From assembly GCF_004210375.1 (NCBI RefSeq), contig NC_134825.1, positions 62,673,558-62,737,557 on the forward strand: a stretch of 64,000 nucleotides of DNA. The letters are read 5' to 3'. Shown piece after piece: positions 61,301-64,000 of the stretch. Below the pieces are notes generated by a model, which saw only the letters and a list, made by a program, of their open reading frames with translations, made no database searches and had not been told where the DNA came from. Position numbers and translations under genes: made by a program. The stretch's first letter is position 1; every line of letters starts with the position of its first letter. The stretch is from Tachypleus tridentatus. Taxonomy: Eukaryota > Arthropoda > Merostomata > Xiphosura > Limulidae.

Positions 61301-62323
61301 AGCAAAATGTTCTTAACGATAGCAATACAATTTAAACAAATTCGATGTTTTGCTTTATAATATACAGACTTAATTTTTTATATTATAAAAATATATTAAG
61401 AACTACTTAGACTTTATGTTTGATGAAAAACTTGAGTGCTTGTTTACACACATCTCGTGTTTTATAAAATAATGTGTTTAAATAAAGAAATTAGCTCTTA
61501 GTTCATTTGTGAGGTGGAAAGGAGGGCAACTTCTGTAGTCTTTATGATGTAACCTGCTGTGTAAGTGGTATATTGAATTATATATAAGTGCAATTGTAGT
61601 GACTTTATAACAAGCTATGGAATAAAAACTTCAGATTTTCTAGAGTAGCCAAAAATAAGTCCTACACCAAGACTTTTCACTTCTTCAGCAAATTGGAAAA
61701 AAAGCTGAATGCATGTAGGTTTTTTAATTGTGTAAACAAAAGTCGTGAGAAAAATGGGTATTCAATAAAAGTAGAACATCTTTCATAAATAAGTATATTG
61801 GGTGTGTTCATTTTTAGTAACAATACCTCCTCAATATTTCTTTATGCAGGTATTATTATTTACCTGTTATTTTTAGTAATTTATTCTACGATTGAATATT
61901 TTAGTGTCAACATTAAATCCTGTTTTTTGAATTACTACAAATTTCACCAACGTATATAGATAGATTTGCAATTTTTAATTCATTTAATAGATATAAATTC
62001 ATTCGATTAGTCTTTATTATTATAAAGTTTGTTTAGTAGGGCCTTTGTATTCAGTGCAAGTTTTTCTCCAAATTTTATTATATATTTTTATGAGTTTTTT
62101 ATACATTCTTATAAACTGCTTCCTTCAGGTTTCTGTGTGTGGAATAATTCGTATGTTTTATTTCTTTTATTATTTTCATTTTTTTGTATATCTGGTTCTA
62201 TTTTGTTGTGATTTGTGACTTCTAGAAAACTACTTCAGGTTTTAAAACAAGTTAAAATAATTAATTTCGTCTTCTGTTTCTGTACGTGAACGCACACAGA
62301 AAGCCGTTGATGTACTTGCCTTT
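55372..62323. other. AT-rich downstream region, CpG-poor to about 61 kb
   Basis: No gene was recognised. Open frames at 58406-58708 (plus) and 59404-59081 (minus) show no known domain. CpG stays rare here (3 in 56041-56640, by eye), as inside the gene, then rises from about 61.9 kb. The region may be a long 3' UTR, read-through territory or an unrecognised neighbour. Confidence 0.45.
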
Positions 62324-62327
62324 TTAA

Positions 62328-62509
62328 CACTCCTACGAAAAGTGGGGCCTAATAGGCCCCAGAGCAACTTGAAAGGTTATTAATATTAGGCTAATTATTT
62401 TGTATTTAAATGAAATTGCCATTTAAATCCATTAATGAATGGATTAACGAGATTCCTACTGTTCCTATCTACTATCTAGCGAAACCACAAACGTCTTTTC
62501 GTAGGAGTG
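62328..62509. mobile_element. piggyBac-type MITE, 182 bp
   Basis: Perfect 15-bp inverted termini (cactcctacgaaaag and its complement) are flanked by TTAA at 62324-62327 and 62510-62513, the target-site signature of piggyBac elements. A near-palindrome, ggggcctaataggcccc, sits just inside the left end (62344-62360). There is no coding capacity. Confidence 0.88.
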
Positions 62510-62513
62510 TTAA

Positions 62514-64000
62514 TGTCCTTGTTTTTTTTATTGGCGTCTTTTTTTTTTTTTTGCTGTTTGACAGCTAATATATGTCCGTTTTGTGTTTTCTATTCCGTGT
62601 GTTTTGAGGTCACGTGATATTTAAATTTGGGAAGTTTAATGTTGCTTCTTTTTCTTCCTTTAGTTGTTAAAATTATGTTGGGATGAATGGAGTTCAAGTA
62701 TTTAATGAAATAGTTTTGTTCAAATAATGTTAAAATTACATTAATACATAATTAACGTATCCATGTTCATGAAAGGTATTTGACTGTTTGTATTGCTTTT
62801 CTTTCTGTAGCAATAATAAGTTTACTAAAGCTTGTGACGAGAGCTTCCGGAGTCCATTTGTTTTTTAATGTGAAATTTTTCCAAGAATTGAAATTATTTG
62901 TCTTCTGCAAAATCAAGTGAAGTTTTTAACCACTGGATAAAAATTGTTAAAGTCGTACTTTACGGTCGCCGCGGAAATGTAAAAATGTATTCTAACAAAT
63001 AAGTTTTTAAAAGTTGCATACCGCTAAATGAAAACGGATTTAATACGAGATTTTCCCTTTTAAACAAGCGTTATCGAGTTCGTTTGTTGCTTAAATAATA
63101 TCTAACAGTTACTAATATATCCATATATATACTTTTTATTTATGTAATTCCTTAATTATGTGTAAGGCTGAAGAAGATAATAACTGATAGCCTAATCAGT
63201 TACTATTGATTTCTGTTCATTGTAGGCTTGTGTTTTAACGATTATTTAGGTTTGAAAAATTACAAGAAATGTACTGATGGTCAAGTTTTGTATTCAAAAA
63301 TAATTAACTGGATATTTCAAACGTCGTCATACGTGAAAATTGTCTTAGGCCATTATCTTTGTAATTTCCTAAATATTACAAGTAGTTTTATATGGTGTGA
63401 AGCGTAATATCAAGTGAAGTAACATACTATGACACTTTGAAAGAAGATGATCGAATACATTACGTTAAATAAAACTAGGATTTACACGCTGTCTTAATTA
63501 AATAAACAATAAAATATATCTGTGGAGACGAAACTATGTCACAACACCAAACAGTGAAAATCAAATTATGTATCCTCTCTCTCACTTTGTAGAGAAAATT
63601 TTTCCCACCATTAACTATAGACAAACCACCACGCACTCCAGACCAAACAATAGATATAACCACACAAAGGAAACGGAAATGTGCGTGCTACTATATATTA
63701 GAGACAAAATTTATATATCACTTCTCACAAGACAGGGCTACGTAACATCTTAGGACGGGTATGAAACCGTTGTATTAATACACGGTATAGGCAAAACTAT
63801 TCTAGATGCACGTACCCCAATAAAGTGTTCTTTTTCAAGAATAAATAAATCCAAAACTAATAGTAACAAATACTTTTGTTTATTGCTTTTGAAGTTCCTA
63901 TGATGTGTTGTACCTCACAAAAGTGCATAACAGTTCTCATGATTCCTGGTATGCGCAAGTTTTACTGACGTCACGACAGTACAAAGTTACAAAGTTAGGC
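62514..64000. other. CpG-richer DNA at the right edge
   Basis: No gene was recognised. CpG frequency returns to the level of the left intergenic part (15 in 63001-63600, by eye). A TGACGTCA palindrome at 63966-63973 matches the cAMP response element consensus, but its context is unknown because the window ends 27 bases later. Confidence 0.45.

Overview
This window looks like part of an AT-rich animal nuclear genome, most likely a chelicerate and probably a horseshoe crab. That assignment is inference. It rests on a very abundant tRNA-headed SINE (called SINE-A here) that I associate with xiphosurans, and on the long introns and the CR1- and Jockey-type LINE remains. I see no prokaryotic gene organisation, no CRISPR array and no rRNA.

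The window holds one confidently readable protein gene, on the plus strand at 19907-55258. It has 14 coding exons with GT-AG introns and compatible phases. It encodes a protein of about 529 residues from the NT5DC2/NT5DC3 group of HAD-superfamily 5'-nucleotidase domain proteins, preceded by a mitochondrial-leader-like N-terminus. Exon 1 reads through only if a one-base deficit in a short T run is allowed for. All other exons join cleanly.

Layout: 0.46-1.02 kb is a 32-bp minisatellite with 112-bp higher-order units. From 1.2 to 19 kb is intergenic DNA crowded with three SINE families (several with intact target-site duplications), a 5'-truncated Jockey-like LINE (7.6-9.04 kb), a 144-bp hAT-type MITE (16.9 kb), and the ruin of an old tandem repeat of roughly 450-470 bp (15.2-19.1 kb). 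A CR1-like LINE 3' fragment (19.1-19.8 kb) lies just upstream of the gene. Intron 2 carries a heavily decayed but nearly complete CR1-like LINE (22.5-26.2 kb). Intron 4 carries a SINE that was amplified into four 328-bp tandem copies (36.9-38.2 kb). Downstream, 55.4-62.3 kb is AT-rich with no recognised gene, and a 182-bp piggyBac-type MITE sits at 62.3 kb.

The most interesting large-scale signal is a sharp CpG boundary. CpG is common up to exon 1 and again from about 62 kb, but nearly absent in between (for example 15 CpG in 18001-18600 against 0 in 33961-34560, counted by eye). SINE copies inside the block have mostly lost their CpGs, while copies outside keep them. This is the pattern expected from germline gene-body methylation, and it suggests the transcribed or methylated unit continues about 6 kb beyond the stop codon. 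I found no clearly new multi-gene system.
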